A stretch of DNA of 64,000 bases, from positions 930,001 through 994,000 of the forward strand of contig NZ_SGXC01000003.1 in assembly GCF_004216695.1 (NCBI RefSeq), in the 5' to 3' direction. This document shows, piece by piece, positions 1 to 8,804 of this stretch. The stretch comes from Pigmentiphaga kullae (GTDB lineage: Bacteria > Pseudomonadota > Gammaproteobacteria > Burkholderiales > Burkholderiaceae_B). Made by a program: the position numbers and the translations under genes. The notes under the pieces are model-generated. The model worked only from the letters and a program-made list of their open reading frames with translations, ran no database searches and had not been told where the DNA came from. Numbering within the stretch: position 1 is the first letter of the stretch; the number at the start of each line of letters is the position of its first letter.

Positions 1-701
1 GGCAGGACGCGCCCTGGCGGGACACGCACATCAGCATCCGCGGTCCCGCCGTGCCCGACGTCGAGCGCGTGTTCCTGGAAGGCTGGCGCAGCCAGGGCGG
101 GCCGCCGCTGGGCGATATCGATTTTCTGCCGCAACAGCCCAAGCGCGGGCCGCACGTGGTGCGCATCCTGGTCAACCGCCCCGGTTCGACCGACAACCAT
201 GCCATCTACCTGACGCTGCTGTCGGCCATCAACAGCTCGCAGCGGTCGGTGCACATCACCATGGCCTACTTCGTGCCCGATCCGGGCTTCATCGCGGCAC
301 TGGCCGACGCCGCCCGCCGCGGGGTGGACGTGACGCTGCTGTTGCCGGGGTTCAGCGATTTCTCGATCGTGCTGCATGCCGGCCGTTCCCACTACGAGGA
401 ACTGCTCGAAGCCGGCGTGAAGATCTACGAACGCAAGGACGTGCTGCTGCACGCCAAGACCGCCGTGGTGGACGGCGTCTGGTCCACGGCCGGCTCCAGC
501 AATCTCGATTGGCGCAGCTTCACCTTGAACCACGAGATCAATGCCGTGATCCTGGGGGCCGATTTCGGTTCCCAGATGGAGGCCCTGTTCGAGCGCGACC
601 GGCAGGCGTCCGTCCCGGTCGCGCTCGAACAGTGGAAGAAGCGGCCGCTGTCGGACAGGCTAAAGGAATTCATGTCGCGCCTGCTGGAGCGCTGGCTGTA
701 G
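1..701 (+). CDS. Cardiolipin synthase / phospholipase D-family protein, 3' part
   Basis: The frame is open from the window edge: an in-frame WRDTHISIRGPAV precedes the first GTG (position 51), so the gene begins outside the window and about 232 C-terminal residues are seen. The remnant holds the second PLD half, with HAKTAVVDG and a following SSNLDW, the HKD-type phosphatidyl-transfer motif. The first HKD motif would lie upstream. Family members join phosphatidyl groups at the inner membrane to make cardiolipin, and the WRDTH/GPAV wording is typical of bacterial cardiolipin synthases rather than nucleases. The subclass (ClsA, B or C) cannot be decided from this part. Confidence 0.85.
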   Translation, partial: QDAPWRDTHISIRGPAVPDVERVFLEGWRSQGGPPLGDIDFLPQQPKRGPHVVRILVNRPGSTDNHAIYLTLLSAINSSQRSVHITMAYFVPDPGFIAALADAARRGVDVTLLLPGFSDFSIVLHAGRSHYEELLEAGVKIYERKDVLLHAKTAVVDGVWSTAGSSNLDWRSFTLNHEINAVILGADFGSQMEALFERDRQASVPVALEQWKKRPLSDRLKEFMSRLLERWL

Positions 702-714
702 CGGCGGCCGGACG

Positions 715-767
715 CTAGGGCCTGTTTCCGGCCTGTGCGAGCTCCTTTTAGCGCGAACAGGTCCTAG
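715..767. terminator. Inverted repeat between convergent genes, likely bidirectional terminator
   Basis: CTAGGGCCTGTT (715-726) pairs with AACAGGTCCTAG (756-767), a 12-bp stem with one G-U pair around a 29-nt loop. It sits between the phospholipase D stop and the stop codon of the convergent sigma-54 regulator and overlaps the latter stop. There is no long T tract, so termination is inferred from position and symmetry. Confidence 0.45.
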
Positions 768-1825
768 GCGTCGCCGCCGCCGTGCTTGTAGGCGTCCAGC
801 CGGTTGTAGAGCGTCTTCAGGCTGATGCCCAGCGTGCTGGCGGTCTGCCGCTTGTCGCCGCCGAAGTGCGACAGCGTCGCGAGGATGAGTTCGCGCTGGG
901 CGTCCGGCAGCGGGATGCCCACCGCCAGTTCCAGGCTGCCCTCGCGCCGGACCACCCGGCGGTTGCGCGGCGCGGGCTCGGGGCTCTGCACTTCGACCTC
1001 GTCGTCGGCCAGGATGAATGCCCGGTGCACGGCGTTCTTCAGTTCCCGCACGTTGCCCGGCCAGTGGTACTGTCGCAGGCCGTCCAGGGTGCCCCGCGCG
1101 AAGCGCTTGCGGGTCTTCTCGGTCGCGTTGAGCTGGTCCAGGAAACGCTGCGCCAGCAGATCGATGTCGGCGGGCCGTTCGCGCAGGGGCGGAACCCGGA
1201 GCGGGAACACCGCCAGCCGGTACAACAGGTCTTCCCGGAAGCGTCCTTCCTGGACCGCCATCTGGGGATCGCGGTTGGTCGCGGCAATGACCCGGACGTC
1301 GGTGGAGAGCTGTTCCGTCCCCCCGACGCGGTGGAAGGTGGAGGTCTCGAGCACGCGCAGCAGCTTGATCTGCATCTCCGGGGCCATTTCCGTGATCTCG
1401 TCCAGGAAAATGGTGCCGCCGGCGGCGCGCTCGAAATACCCCACGTGCTGTTGGATGGCGCCGGTGAAGCTGCCTTTTTCGTGCCCGAACAGTTCGCCCT
1501 CGATCAGCGTCCCGGGGATGGCGCCACAGTTGACCGGGATGAAGGGGCCGCCGCCGCGCGGGCTCTTCTCGTGCAGCGTGCGCGCGACCAGTTCCTTGCC
1601 GGTGCCGCTTTCGCCCACGATCAGCACCGTCAGCGCGGTGGGGGCCACCTTTTCGATCTGCTGGTACAACTCGCGCATGGGCCCGGAACTGCCATACAGC
1701 AGCCCGTAGTACTGGGGCGGGAGAGCCGGGCAAACGGGTTCGGCCGCGAGCGGCGCCGCGTGGCCGCCGGCCGTGTCGGGCGCATCGGTTTCCACTATCG
1801 GTGCCAAGGCTTCGTCAGGGCGCAT
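764..1825 (-). CDS. Sigma-54-dependent activator without receiver domain (NtrC/Fis family)
   Basis: Predicted 353-residue enhancer-binding protein. After about 40 low-complexity residues comes an AAA+ domain with Walker A GESGTGKE (71-78), the sigma-54 contact loop as GSFTGA (118-123, Ser for the usual Ala), Walker B GGTIFLDE, and a C-terminal Fis-type helix-turn-helix (GDKRQTASTLGISLKTLYNR). There is no receiver or sensory domain, so control must come from its level or a partner protein. The ATG at 1825 is chosen because AAGGA stands 7 nt upstream; ATGs at 1843 and further out are possible. It is closely similar to the response regulator at 2500-3885, so the two are probably paralogues. Confidence 0.85.
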   Translation of the reverse strand: MRPDEALAPIVETDAPDTAGGHAAPLAAEPVCPALPPQYYGLLYGSSGPMRELYQQIEKVAPTALTVLIVGESGTGKELVARTLHEKSPRGGGPFIPVNCGAIPGTLIEGELFGHEKGSFTGAIQQHVGYFERAAGGTIFLDEITEMAPEMQIKLLRVLETSTFHRVGGTEQLSTDVRVIAATNRDPQMAVQEGRFREDLLYRLAVFPLRVPPLRERPADIDLLAQRFLDQLNATEKTRKRFARGTLDGLRQYHWPGNVRELKNAVHRAFILADDEVEVQSPEPAPRNRRVVRREGSLELAVGIPLPDAQRELILATLSHFGGDKRQTASTLGISLKTLYNRLDAYKHGGGDA

Positions 1826-2063
1826 TGCCTGTTCCTTCCGCATGGATCTCCAGGGTGGGCCGAGGGCGGGAGTGCCCAAGGCGGGGCGGGAGCTTCATTC
1901 TAAGCAGGGTGCCCCGCATGCCGGAAGCCGGCCGCCGGGGGGATGGTAACGGGCTGTGGCAGGCCCCGCGCGCTGGTCAGGGGAATTTACAAGTTTTCAT
2001 GTAATTCTTACCTATTGCTTGCACTTGGGCCAGGGGGGAGGCAGTCTATACAAGGAGTAAGCA

Positions 2064-2159
2064 ATGTTGCGACTGCCGGCCATTTTCTTCGTAATTGCCT
2101 TGATCGGCACATCAACAAGGAGCAGCTATGGGCAAGCATCGGGTTGCGGGACTGCGTGA
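2064..2159 (+). pseudogene. Possible DUF1328 (YtjA-like) small membrane protein remnant, or leader peptide
   Basis: A 31-codon frame starts 6 nt after a perfect AAGGAG. Its first residues, MLRLPAIFFVIALIG, resemble the start of DUF1328 small membrane proteins (about 50-60 residues). After residue 15 the similarity stops and the frame runs through the Shine-Dalgarno and start of the DUF883 gene to a TGA. The simplest reading is a DUF1328 gene that lost its 3' part by deletion, leaving its start signals in front of the DUF883 gene. It may still act as a translated leader. The resemblance is judged from memory of the family. Confidence 0.4.
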
Positions 2160-2448
2160 CGTGGAAGGCGCCATCGGGCAGGTCCGGGGCCTGGTCGAGG
2201 ATGCCGAGGCGCTTCTGCGGAGCACGGCGGGCCAGGCGGGGCACGAACTGGACACGGCGCGGGCGCGGCTGCGCGACCAGCTGGATCGCGCCCAGGACCT
2301 GTACCACGACGTGCGCCGCGGCGCCGCCGAGTCCTACCGGCAGGCGTCGGCCCAGACCGATGCCTACGTGCACGACAATCCGTGGCGGGCGGTGGGCATC
2401 GCCATCGCGGTGGGCGTGGTCATCGGCCTGCTCGCGCCCAGACGCTAA
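2128..2448 (+). CDS. DUF883 (ElaB/YqjD-like) membrane-anchored protein
   Basis: 106 residues: a long charged helical region (1-80, spaced Ala/Arg/Glu/Gln, probable coiled coil), the conserved YVHDNPWRAVGIA segment, one C-terminal membrane segment (about 84-101) and a terminal PRR. This is the architecture of ElaB/YqjD proteins, tail-anchored inner-membrane proteins that bind ribosomes in stationary phase in E. coli. Start ATG follows AAGGAG with good spacing. It lies between two sigma-54 regulators, which suggests, but does not show, stress or growth-phase control. Confidence 0.85.
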   Translation: MGKHRVAGLRDVEGAIGQVRGLVEDAEALLRSTAGQAGHELDTARARLRDQLDRAQDLYHDVRRGAAESYRQASAQTDAYVHDNPWRAVGIAIAVGVVIGLLAPRR

Positions 2449-2499
2449 CCGCCTTCGTCCGGCCATTCCGATCATCATCGCATCGAGGAGCCACACTGC

Positions 2500-3885
2500 A
2501 TGCCGCATGTCCTGATCGTGGACGACGAGCCGAACACCCGGGCAGCCCTGGCGGAAATCGTCGGCGCCGAGGGGTTCACCACCGCCGTTGCGGGAGACCT
2601 CCGGGAGGCCCGCATTCAGATCGTGCGCCAGAGTCCCGACGTCGTCCTGACCGACCTGAAGCTGCCGGACGGCAGCGGCATGGACCTGTTCAAGGAACTG
2701 GATCCGTCCATCCCCGTCGAGGTCATCCTGATCACCGGGCACGCCAGCGTCGAAAGCGCGGTGGACGCCCTGCGCCTGGGCGCGGCCGACTATCTCATCA
2801 AGCCGATCAACATGCAGCGGCTCAAGGCCATCCTGGACCGCATCCCGCGGGCGGGCGACCTGAAGGCCGAAATCGGTTCGCTGCGCGGCGAACTGCGCCG
2901 CTTCGGCCGCTTCGGCCGCATGCTGGGCGGCTCGCCCGCCATGCAGGACCTGTACGACCAGATCGGCAAGGTCGCGCCCACCGAAGCCACCGTGCTGCTG
3001 ATCGGCGAAAGCGGCACCGGCAAGGAGCTGGCGGCGCAGACGCTGCACGACCTGAGCCTGAGGCGCAAGCGGCCCTTCCTGGCGGTGAACTGCGGCGCCA
3101 TTTCGCCGAACCTGATCGAAAGCGAGATGTTCGGGCACGAGCGCGGCAGCTTTACCGGCGCCGAGCGCCAGCACAAGGGCTATTTCGAGCGTTCGCACGG
3201 CGGCACGCTGTTCCTGGACGAGATCACCGAGATGCCGATCGAGCTCCAGGTCAAGCTGCTGCGCGTGCTCGAGACCGGCTTGTTCATGCGCGTCGGCACC
3301 AACCAGGAAACCGAGTGCGACGTCCGCATCATCGCCGCCACCAACCGCAATCCCCAGGAAGCGGTGGCCGAGGGCAAGCTGCGCGAGGATCTGTACCACC
3401 GCCTGAATGTCTTCCCCATCCATCTGCCGCCGCTGCGGGAGCGGTCCAAGGACGTCGAGCTCCTGGCCCAGAGCTTCCTCGACCTCTTGAACGAGACCCA
3501 CAAGTCGGCCAAGGCCTTCTCGCCCGCCATGCTGGCCGACATGGCCTCGCATGCCTGGCCCGGCAACGTGCGGGAACTGAAGAACTACGTGCACCGTGCC
3601 TTCATCATGACCGACGGCGGCCTGATCGACACGGTGGCGGCGCCCATCCAGCTGGCGCCGGCCGGCAAGGCGGAAAGCGAGCCCATCGTCACGATTCCCG
3701 TGGGTACGTCGCTTGCTGAGGCCGACAGGCGGCTGATCTTCGCCACCCTGCAGCACTGCGGGGGCGTCAAGAAGCACGCGGCCGAAGTGTTGGGCATCAG
3801 CCTGAAGACGCTCTACAACCGGCTGGAGGATTACGCCGCAGACAACGCCCGCGAGGCGGACATGCAGGACGTGCCGGTTTCCTGA
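2500..3885 (+). CDS. NtrC-family sigma-54 response regulator
   Basis: 461 residues with all three domains: receiver (acidic D8-D9, phosphoacceptor D52 in VLTDLKLPDG, Lys101 in YLIKPIN), AAA+ ATPase (Walker A GESGTGKE 169-176, sigma-54 loop GSFTGA, Walker B GGTLFLDE) and a Fis-type HTH (AAEVLGISLKTLYNR). It should activate sigma-54 promoters when phosphorylated. No histidine kinase gene is adjacent, so it is an orphan in this window. Start ATG follows GGAG by 9 nt. Its C-terminal HTH nearly matches that of the regulator at 764-1825, suggesting overlapping target sites. Confidence 0.92.
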   Translation: MPHVLIVDDEPNTRAALAEIVGAEGFTTAVAGDLREARIQIVRQSPDVVLTDLKLPDGSGMDLFKELDPSIPVEVILITGHASVESAVDALRLGAADYLIKPINMQRLKAILDRIPRAGDLKAEIGSLRGELRRFGRFGRMLGGSPAMQDLYDQIGKVAPTEATVLLIGESGTGKELAAQTLHDLSLRRKRPFLAVNCGAISPNLIESEMFGHERGSFTGAERQHKGYFERSHGGTLFLDEITEMPIELQVKLLRVLETGLFMRVGTNQETECDVRIIAATNRNPQEAVAEGKLREDLYHRLNVFPIHLPPLRERSKDVELLAQSFLDLLNETHKSAKAFSPAMLADMASHAWPGNVRELKNYVHRAFIMTDGGLIDTVAAPIQLAPAGKAESEPIVTIPVGTSLAEADRRLIFATLQHCGGVKKHAAEVLGISLKTLYNRLEDYAADNAREADMQDVPVS

Positions 3886-3934
3886 GCGCGCCTGCTGCTA
3901 TCGCGAAAGGCGCAAAATGCCATGGAGCCCTGAC

Positions 3935-4108
3935 ATGTCCCGGTTGTACGCGCACTCGGTTCCCCCCGATCCCCCCGTCAAGGACCCGCCGCCGGTGGGC
4001 GATCCGCCCAACCAGCCGGTGGGGGATCCGCCGGTCCCGCCGGCCCAGCAGCCCGATCCCATCGACCCGGAACTGCCGCCTCCGCCCCCCACGCCGCCGG
4101 GCGAGTGA
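3935..4108 (+). CDS. Small proline-rich protein of unknown function
   Basis: 57 residues, roughly half proline, built on loosely repeated PPV(G/K)DPP units and ending PPPPPTPPGE. The ATG at 3935 is preceded by GGAG at 7 nt; an upstream in-frame ATG (3917) lacks as good a site. No membrane segment or signal peptide. The composition would give an extended polyproline-II chain; no function is proposed. Coding status rests on the ribosome-binding site, the tight packing between genes and the amino-acid periodicity. Confidence 0.5.
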   Translation: MSRLYAHSVPPDPPVKDPPPVGDPPNQPVGDPPVPPAQQPDPIDPELPPPPPTPPGE

Positions 4109-4162
4109 GGCGCGGCACGCTACATGCTGGCAATACCTCGTTCGTGATTCGAGGAGATTGCC

Positions 4163-4780
4163 GTGTCGCTCATCGTCGCTGCCCGTTTCGACTCCTTTCC
4201 CGAGGCCGAGGAAGCCGGCCGCAAGCTGTTCGCCGCCGGCTTCGCCCAGGAGGACGTCTCCATCTTCTTCGTCAACCCCGCCGGCCAGCATGACCGCTAT
4301 CCCCTGGGCGGCGACCAGGCCGCCGACCCCGGGTCGCGCAAGACCAAGCACGGCGCGATAGCCGGTGCCGCCTTGCTGGGCCTGGCGGGAGCCGTGATCG
4401 GTTCCATCGTCTGGCTGTATGCCGCCGGATCCGTGCTGGCCCTGGTCATCGCGGTGGGTGTCGGCGCCTACATCGGTTCGCTGGGGGGCGCGCTGGTGGC
4501 CACCCGCAGCGCGACGCGCGCCTATCGGGCCGGCCACAGCACGGGGATGCGGCGGGCCGGCGTGCTGACCGCCGTCCACGTTACCGTCGCGACCGAATCC
4601 GCCGCAGCCCTGGTGCTCAGGGACTGCGGCGGCAAGGACGTGGAAAAGGCCGAGGGCCGGTGGCGCGAGGGCGACTGGGTGGATTTCGACCCCGTGGCGC
4701 CGCCTGTCCTGAGCGACAAGGTGCAAGCCCGGCCGTCGGATGCGATGGATGCGCGGGAGTCCCGCGCCATGCAGCACTGA
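4163..4780 (+). CDS. Hypothetical glycine-rich inner-membrane protein
   Basis: 205 residues, GTG start 6 nt after GAGGAG. Residues 1-60 form a soluble ferredoxin-like segment (SLIVAARFDSFPEAEEAGRK) like those of general-stress YflT/DUF1269-type proteins. A Gly/Ala-rich double membrane segment follows (about 66-112) with glycine-zipper spacing, then a soluble tail containing a second beta-alpha stretch (TAVHVTVATESAAALVLRDCG). Such proteins are usually stress-induced; this is inferred from layout only. Confidence 0.75.
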   Translation: MSLIVAARFDSFPEAEEAGRKLFAAGFAQEDVSIFFVNPAGQHDRYPLGGDQAADPGSRKTKHGAIAGAALLGLAGAVIGSIVWLYAAGSVLALVIAVGVGAYIGSLGGALVATRSATRAYRAGHSTGMRRAGVLTAVHVTVATESAAALVLRDCGGKDVEKAEGRWREGDWVDFDPVAPPVLSDKVQARPSDAMDARESRAMQH

Positions 4781-4802
4781 GCCGTCGCCGCACCCGGGCG
4801 AT

Positions 4803-5093
4803 TCAGCGGCGGGCGCGGGTGGCGTCGTCCTCGTCGTCGCCGGGGTGCGAGCGGGCCAGGCGTTCCTCGTCCACCACCTCGTCCGGCAGCACGTCGGCGC
4901 CGGTGCGTTCTTCCTCGTCGGGGTCGACGGAAAGCCGTTCTCCCGTCTTGCCCGAATCGGTGCCGGCTTCGTCCTCGGGCAGGCCGGCCAAGTCGCTGCC
5001 GGAATCCGAGGTATCGCTGGGTCCGAGCTTGCCGCTCTTGCCGCTGTCTTCAGGCAGGCTTTCGTCCGTGCCTGACAAGGTAATGTTGGACAT
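4803..5093 (-). CDS. Small acidic, disordered protein of unknown function
   Basis: 96 residues with an excellent AAGGAG 6 nt before ATG. The sequence is rich in Asp, Glu, Ser and Gly (SGKSGKLGPSDTSDSGSDLA, DEEERTGADVLPDEVVDEER) with almost no hydrophobic core, so it is probably intrinsically disordered. It has no membrane segment or signal peptide. It is convergent with the membrane protein at 4163-4780. I do not recognise a characterised family. Confidence 0.65.
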   Translation of the reverse strand: MSNITLSGTDESLPEDSGKSGKLGPSDTSDSGSDLAGLPEDEAGTDSGKTGERLSVDPDEEERTGADVLPDEVVDEERLARSHPGDDEDDATRARR

Positions 5094-5200
5094 GGCGTGC
5101 TCCTTTCACAAGCCTGGCAGGGGAATTGTCGCGCCGTGCGGCATCCCCGCTCAAGTCCGCAGCACGCAAACCGCGTACCCGGCGGCAGGTCCCGGCCGCG

Positions 5201-5842
5201 CTAGGCGGCGGCGGGCGTCTTGTCCTTGTACTCGCACAGGTCGGCGATGCCGCACTGCGGGCACTTGGGCTTGCGCGCCACGCAGATGTAGCGGCCATGC
5301 AGGATCAGCCAGTGGTGGGCGTCCAGCAGGAACTCCTTGGGCACGACCTTGAGCAGCTTGTCCTCGACCTGGCGGACGGTCTTGCCCGGCGCGATGCCGG
5401 TGCGGTTGGCGACGCGGAAGATGTGCGTGTCGACCGCCATGGCCACCTGCCGGAACGCGGTGTTGAGCACCACGTTGGCGGTCTTGCGGCCCACGCCCGG
5501 CAGGGCTTCCAGCGCCTCGCGGTCGGCCGGCACCTCGCCGCCGTACTGTTCCAGCAGGATGCGACAGGTGGCGATCGCGTTCTTGGCCTTGGTCTTGTAC
5601 AGGCCGATGGTGCGTATGTAGTGGCTGAGTCCTTCCTCGCCCAGTGCCAGCAGCCGCTCGGGCGTGCCGTGCTCGGGAAAGAAGCGGCGCGTGGCCAGGT
5701 TGACCGACTTGTCGGTGGCCTGCGCCGACAGCAGGACGGCGATCAGCAACTGGAAGGTCGACCCGTATTCGAGTTCGGTCTGGGGGGCGGGATTGGCGGC
5801 GCGCAGGCGCTCGAAGATCGCTAGTCGTTTGGCGGCGTTCAT
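5201..5842 (-). CDS. nth: Endonuclease III, base-excision-repair DNA glycosylase/AP lyase
   Basis: 213 residues, the usual size. The helix-hairpin-helix LPGVGRKTANVV carries the catalytic lysine, the catalytic aspartate is in AVDTHIFRV, and the C-terminal [4Fe-4S] loop shows the Cys-X6-Cys-X2-Cys-X5-Cys spacing (CVARKPKCPQCGIADLC). It removes oxidised pyrimidines and nicks the abasic site by beta-elimination. The ATG at 5842 (MNAAKRLAIFERL) is the family start; the longer open frame upstream is the shadow of the neighbouring ferredoxin gene. It lies just downstream of the RnfB-like gene, a pairing common in betaproteobacteria. Confidence 0.96.
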   Translation of the reverse strand: MNAAKRLAIFERLRAANPAPQTELEYGSTFQLLIAVLLSAQATDKSVNLATRRFFPEHGTPERLLALGEEGLSHYIRTIGLYKTKAKNAIATCRILLEQYGGEVPADREALEALPGVGRKTANVVLNTAFRQVAMAVDTHIFRVANRTGIAPGKTVRQVEDKLLKVVPKEFLLDAHHWLILHGRYICVARKPKCPQCGIADLCEYKDKTPAAA

Positions 5843-5883
5843 GCGGACACGGCTCGGGCCGTTGTTGTGATGACGGGACGGGG

Positions 5884-6534
5884 TCAGTGCGCGCGCCGCG
5901 AGCGAGCCCGGGCGAGGGCGGCCTCTAGTATGGCACGCTTGCGTTCGGCGGCATCGTCGGCGCCCGCGACCGTGGCCGTGGCCGGCAGCGCCGGGGAGTC
6001 CTGCTCCCGCACGGCCGATCGCGCGCGCAGGCGTTCCTGGTCCTCGCGGCTTTCGCGGGCCAGGCGCGTGGCGCGCCGCTGGTGGCGCGAGCGGGCCGCG
6101 GCGGCATCGTCGTCGGTCCAGGCGCGCGCCGGCTGGACGGGTTCCATGCTGATGCAATCGACGGGACAGGGCGCCACGCACAGGTCGCAGCCCGTGCACA
6201 GGGCCGCCAGCACGGTGTGCATGGCCTTGTTGGCGCCCACGATGGCATCCACGGGGCAGGCCTGGATGCACAGCGTGCAGCCTATGCAGTGCTGCTCGTC
6301 GATACGGGCCACGTGCAGGGGAACATGCAGGCCGCGTGTCTCGTCCAGGGGCAGGACGGGTTTGCCCAGCACCGTGGCCAGCCGGGCGATGCCGACGTCG
6401 CCGCCCGGGGGGCAGCGGTTGATCGGCACCTCGTCGTCGACCAGCGCCTGGGCGTAGGGCCGGCAGCCGTCATAGCCGCACTTGGTGCACTGGGTCTGCG
6501 GCAGTTGCGCATCGACCAGGTCGATCCGGTTCAC
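5884..6534 (-). CDS. RnfB-like iron-sulfur protein (soluble, stand-alone)
   Basis: 216 residues with a Fe-S (Fes/FeoA-like) module at the N-terminus ([19 protein letters not shown]) and two 4Fe-4S ferredoxin motifs ([32 protein letters not shown]), followed by an Arg/Ala-rich charged tail. This is the RnfB/RsxB core, but the N-terminal membrane anchor is missing and no rnfA, C, D, G or E is nearby. A role in electron transfer to Fe-S proteins such as the adjacent Nth is a guess. The start is GTG 6534 with a weak ribosome site, 13 nt after the phaZ stop, suggesting co-transcription. Confidence 0.85.
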   Translation of the reverse strand: MNRIDLVDAQLPQTQCTKCGYDGCRPYAQALVDDEVPINRCPPGGDVGIARLATVLGKPVLPLDETRGLHVPLHVARIDEQHCIGCTLCIQACPVDAIVGANKAMHTVLAALCTGCDLCVAPCPVDCISMEPVQPARAWTDDDAAAARSRHQRRATRLARESREDQERLRARSAVREQDSPALPATATVAGADDAAERKRAILEAALARARSRRAH

Positions 6535-6547
6535 GGCTGGCGTCCCG

Positions 6548-7801
6548 TCAAGCCGCGTCCTGGTGCTGGCGGATGAACTCGGCGATCTGGGGACAGATGA
6601 CCTCGCGCCAGCGCCGTCCCGAAAAAATGCCGTAGTGTCCGCAGCGCGGGGCGGTGAAATGGCGCTTGCGGTTCGCCGGGATGCCGCTGCACAGATCCTG
6701 CGCGGCTTCGGTCTGCCCCGAGCCCGAGATGTCGTCCAGCTCGCCTTCGATCGTGAACAGCGCCACCGACCGGATGTCCGCGGGCTTGACCAGTTGGCCG
6801 TTCACCTTCCAGACGCCGCGCGGCAGTTCGAAATCCTGGAACACCGTGCGTATGGTGTCCAGGTAGTATTCGGCGGGCATGTCCAGGACCGCGTTGTATT
6901 CGTCGTAGAAGCGGCGATGCGCCTCGGCATCGTCATCGTCGCCGCGCACCAGGTCCAGGTAGAAGTCGTAGTGCGACTTCAGGTGACGGTCGGGGTTCAT
7001 GCTGACGAAGCCGGCGTGCTGCAGGAAGCCGGGGTAGACCTTGCGGCCCGAGCCGGGGAAGCGCGGCGGCACGCGGTGGATCAGGGTGTTCTCGAACCAG
7101 GAGTAGGGTTTGGTCTTGGCCAGGTTGTTGACCTGCGTGGGTGATTTGCGCGGGTCGATGGGGCCGCCCATCATGATCATGCTGCGCGGCAGCTTGGGGT
7201 CGTTGTCCGAGGCCATCAGCGAGACCGCGGCCAGCACCGGCACCGTGGGCTGGCACACCGAGATCACGTGGACGTCAGGGCCCAGCTGGCGGATGAAGTC
7301 ACGGATGTAGTCGACGTAGTCGGCCAGGTGGAAGGGGCCGGCCGACTGCGGCACCATGCGGGCGTCGATCCAGTCGGTGACGTAGACGTCGTGCTCGGGC
7401 AGCAGCGCGCGCACGGTGTCGCGCAGCAGCGTGGCATGGTGGCCGGACAGCGGCGCCACCAGCAGCACGGTGGGGTCGGGCTTGCGGCGCGCCGCGGTCT
7501 TGCGCGGCGCCACCGGGGTGCGCACGAAATGCACCAGGTTACAGAAGGGCCGGGCGGCCGCGATCTGTTCCGTGACGGTGGCCTCGGCGCCGTCGAGCGT
7601 GGTGGTCGGCAGGTCCCAGGCCGGTTTTTCGTAGTCCTTGCCCAGCCGGTACAGCAGCTCGTAGCCGGCCGCCAGCCGCCGCGACAGCGGGGTGTAGGCA
7701 AGCGGGCTATAGGGGTTCGAGAACAGCTGCGCCGAGGCGTCGGCGAAGTGGGCAAAAGGCGTCAACAGGGCGCGCTGCCATTCATGCAGTTGATACAGCA
7801 T
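6548..7801 (-). CDS. phaZ: Intracellular polyhydroxyalkanoate (PHB) depolymerase
   Basis: 417 residues. With the start at 7801 ([13 protein letters not shown], preceded by GGAG) the nucleophile in [11 protein letters not shown] falls at Cys183, the position and residue known for the Ralstonia eutropha PhaZ1 depolymerase, where Cys replaces Ser of the lipase box. No signal peptide, as expected for an enzyme acting on cytoplasmic PHB granules. The acid and His are expected in the C-terminal part ([15 protein letters not shown] contains the likely His). It mobilises stored carbon to 3-hydroxybutyrate units. No phaC, phaA or phaB gene is in the window. Confidence 0.94.
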   Translation of the reverse strand: MLYQLHEWQRALLTPFAHFADASAQLFSNPYSPLAYTPLSRRLAAGYELLYRLGKDYEKPAWDLPTTTLDGAEATVTEQIAAARPFCNLVHFVRTPVAPRKTAARRKPDPTVLLVAPLSGHHATLLRDTVRALLPEHDVYVTDWIDARMVPQSAGPFHLADYVDYIRDFIRQLGPDVHVISVCQPTVPVLAAVSLMASDNDPKLPRSMIMMGGPIDPRKSPTQVNNLAKTKPYSWFENTLIHRVPPRFPGSGRKVYPGFLQHAGFVSMNPDRHLKSHYDFYLDLVRGDDDDAEAHRRFYDEYNAVLDMPAEYYLDTIRTVFQDFELPRGVWKVNGQLVKPADIRSVALFTIEGELDDISGSGQTEAAQDLCSGIPANRKRHFTAPRCGHYGIFSGRRWREVICPQIAEFIRQHQDAA

Positions 7802-7897
7802 CCTTGCTCCAGACCACGGGTGGGCAATCGATTCACCAGTCAACCGATTATATTGCATTGCACAATCGGTGTGTCGCGCCGGCCGCGCAGCTCGGTG

Positions 7898-8707
7898 TCA
7901 CCAATAGTTTTCCACGGCCAGATTGCCTGGTTTACCCCGGCGGGAGGCCCCGAAACCGCGATCCGCCAGCAATTTGCGCAAATCAGACACCATTTCGGGG
8001 TTGCCGCATAACATGATGCGCGAACGCGACGGATCCAGCGTGACGCCGGCCCGGCGCTCCAGTTCGCCGCTGGCGATGAGCGTCGTGATGCGGGCATCCA
8101 GGGCGCCCTCGACCCGCTCGCGCGTGACCGAGGGCAGGTAGATCAGCTTGCCCGGCTGTTCCCGGCAGAATTCGCCGAAGACCTCGTGCTCGCGCAATCC
8201 TTCTATGGTGTCCCGGTAGACCAGTTCCTCGGCCGTGCGCACGCTGTGGACCACGATCAGGTGGTCGTAGGTCTCCCAGACCTCCAGGTCCTGCAGGACG
8301 GAGACGAACGGAGCGAGGCCGGTGCCCGAGGCCAGCATCCACAGATCCTTGCCGCTGGGGAAGGCGGCCGTGGTCAGGAAACCGAAATTGGTCTTGTCGA
8401 CATAGAGCTTGTCGCCCTCGCGCAGGTGCTCGAGCGCGCTGGTGAACTCGCCGTCGGGCACGACGATGGAGAAGAACTCCAGGAAATCGTCGTAGGGCGC
8501 CGACACGATCGAATACGCCCGCCAGACGATGCGGCGCCCCGACCCGTCCTCGGCATCCGGGTCCGGCCGCTCGACGCCCAGCCGCGCGAACTGCCCCGGC
8601 ACGAACCGAAAGCCGGGCGAACGCGTCGTGCGGAACGAGAAGAGCTTGTGCGGCACCCAGGTCTTGACCCAGGTAACCGTCTCGACGGTGTACTTCTTTT
8701 CAGACAT
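7898..8707 (-). CDS. fpr: Ferredoxin-NADP(+) reductase
   Basis: 269 residues. FAD-binding domain (GFRFVPGQFARLGV, RAYSIVSAPYDDFLEFF) followed by an NADP-binding domain (LWMLASGTGLAPFVSVLQD, and the C-terminal MLCGNPEMVSDLRKLLADRG), ending in Trp (NYW) like bacterial Fpr enzymes of subclass I. It exchanges electrons between NADPH and ferredoxin or flavodoxin and supports Fe-S repair and redox stress responses. The ATG at 8707 (MSEKKYTVETV) fits family starts. Downstream of and co-oriented with fdxA, from which it is separated by repeat copy A; FdxA is a plausible partner. Confidence 0.93.
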   Translation of the reverse strand: MSEKKYTVETVTWVKTWVPHKLFSFRTTRSPGFRFVPGQFARLGVERPDPDAEDGSGRRIVWRAYSIVSAPYDDFLEFFSIVVPDGEFTSALEHLREGDKLYVDKTNFGFLTTAAFPSGKDLWMLASGTGLAPFVSVLQDLEVWETYDHLIVVHSVRTAEELVYRDTIEGLREHEVFGEFCREQPGKLIYLPSVTRERVEGALDARITTLIASGELERRAGVTLDPSRSRIMLCGNPEMVSDLRKLLADRGFGASRRGKPGNLAVENYW

Positions 8708-8804
8708 CGATACATCAATTCCTGAGCGTCGGCTGGCAGGAGTACCCGCAACGGCTTGCGGACCACGGGCCAAAGAAACGCGGCGCTTCGCCAGCCTGGT
8801 TGTA

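Noticed and set aside
1880-2063. Sigma-54 promoter in the gap between the two regulators
   Set aside because: A TGGC...GC-like string exists on the minus strand, but the GG-to-GC spacing is wrong for -24/-12.
2008-3777. 589-codon open frame on the minus strand
   Set aside because: Opposite the sigma-54 response regulator with complete motifs; composition is shadow-like.
5201-6271. 356-codon reading of nth with a long N-terminal extension
   Set aside because: The extension is out of frame with the ferredoxin gene that occupies the same DNA. The Nth family starts at 5842.
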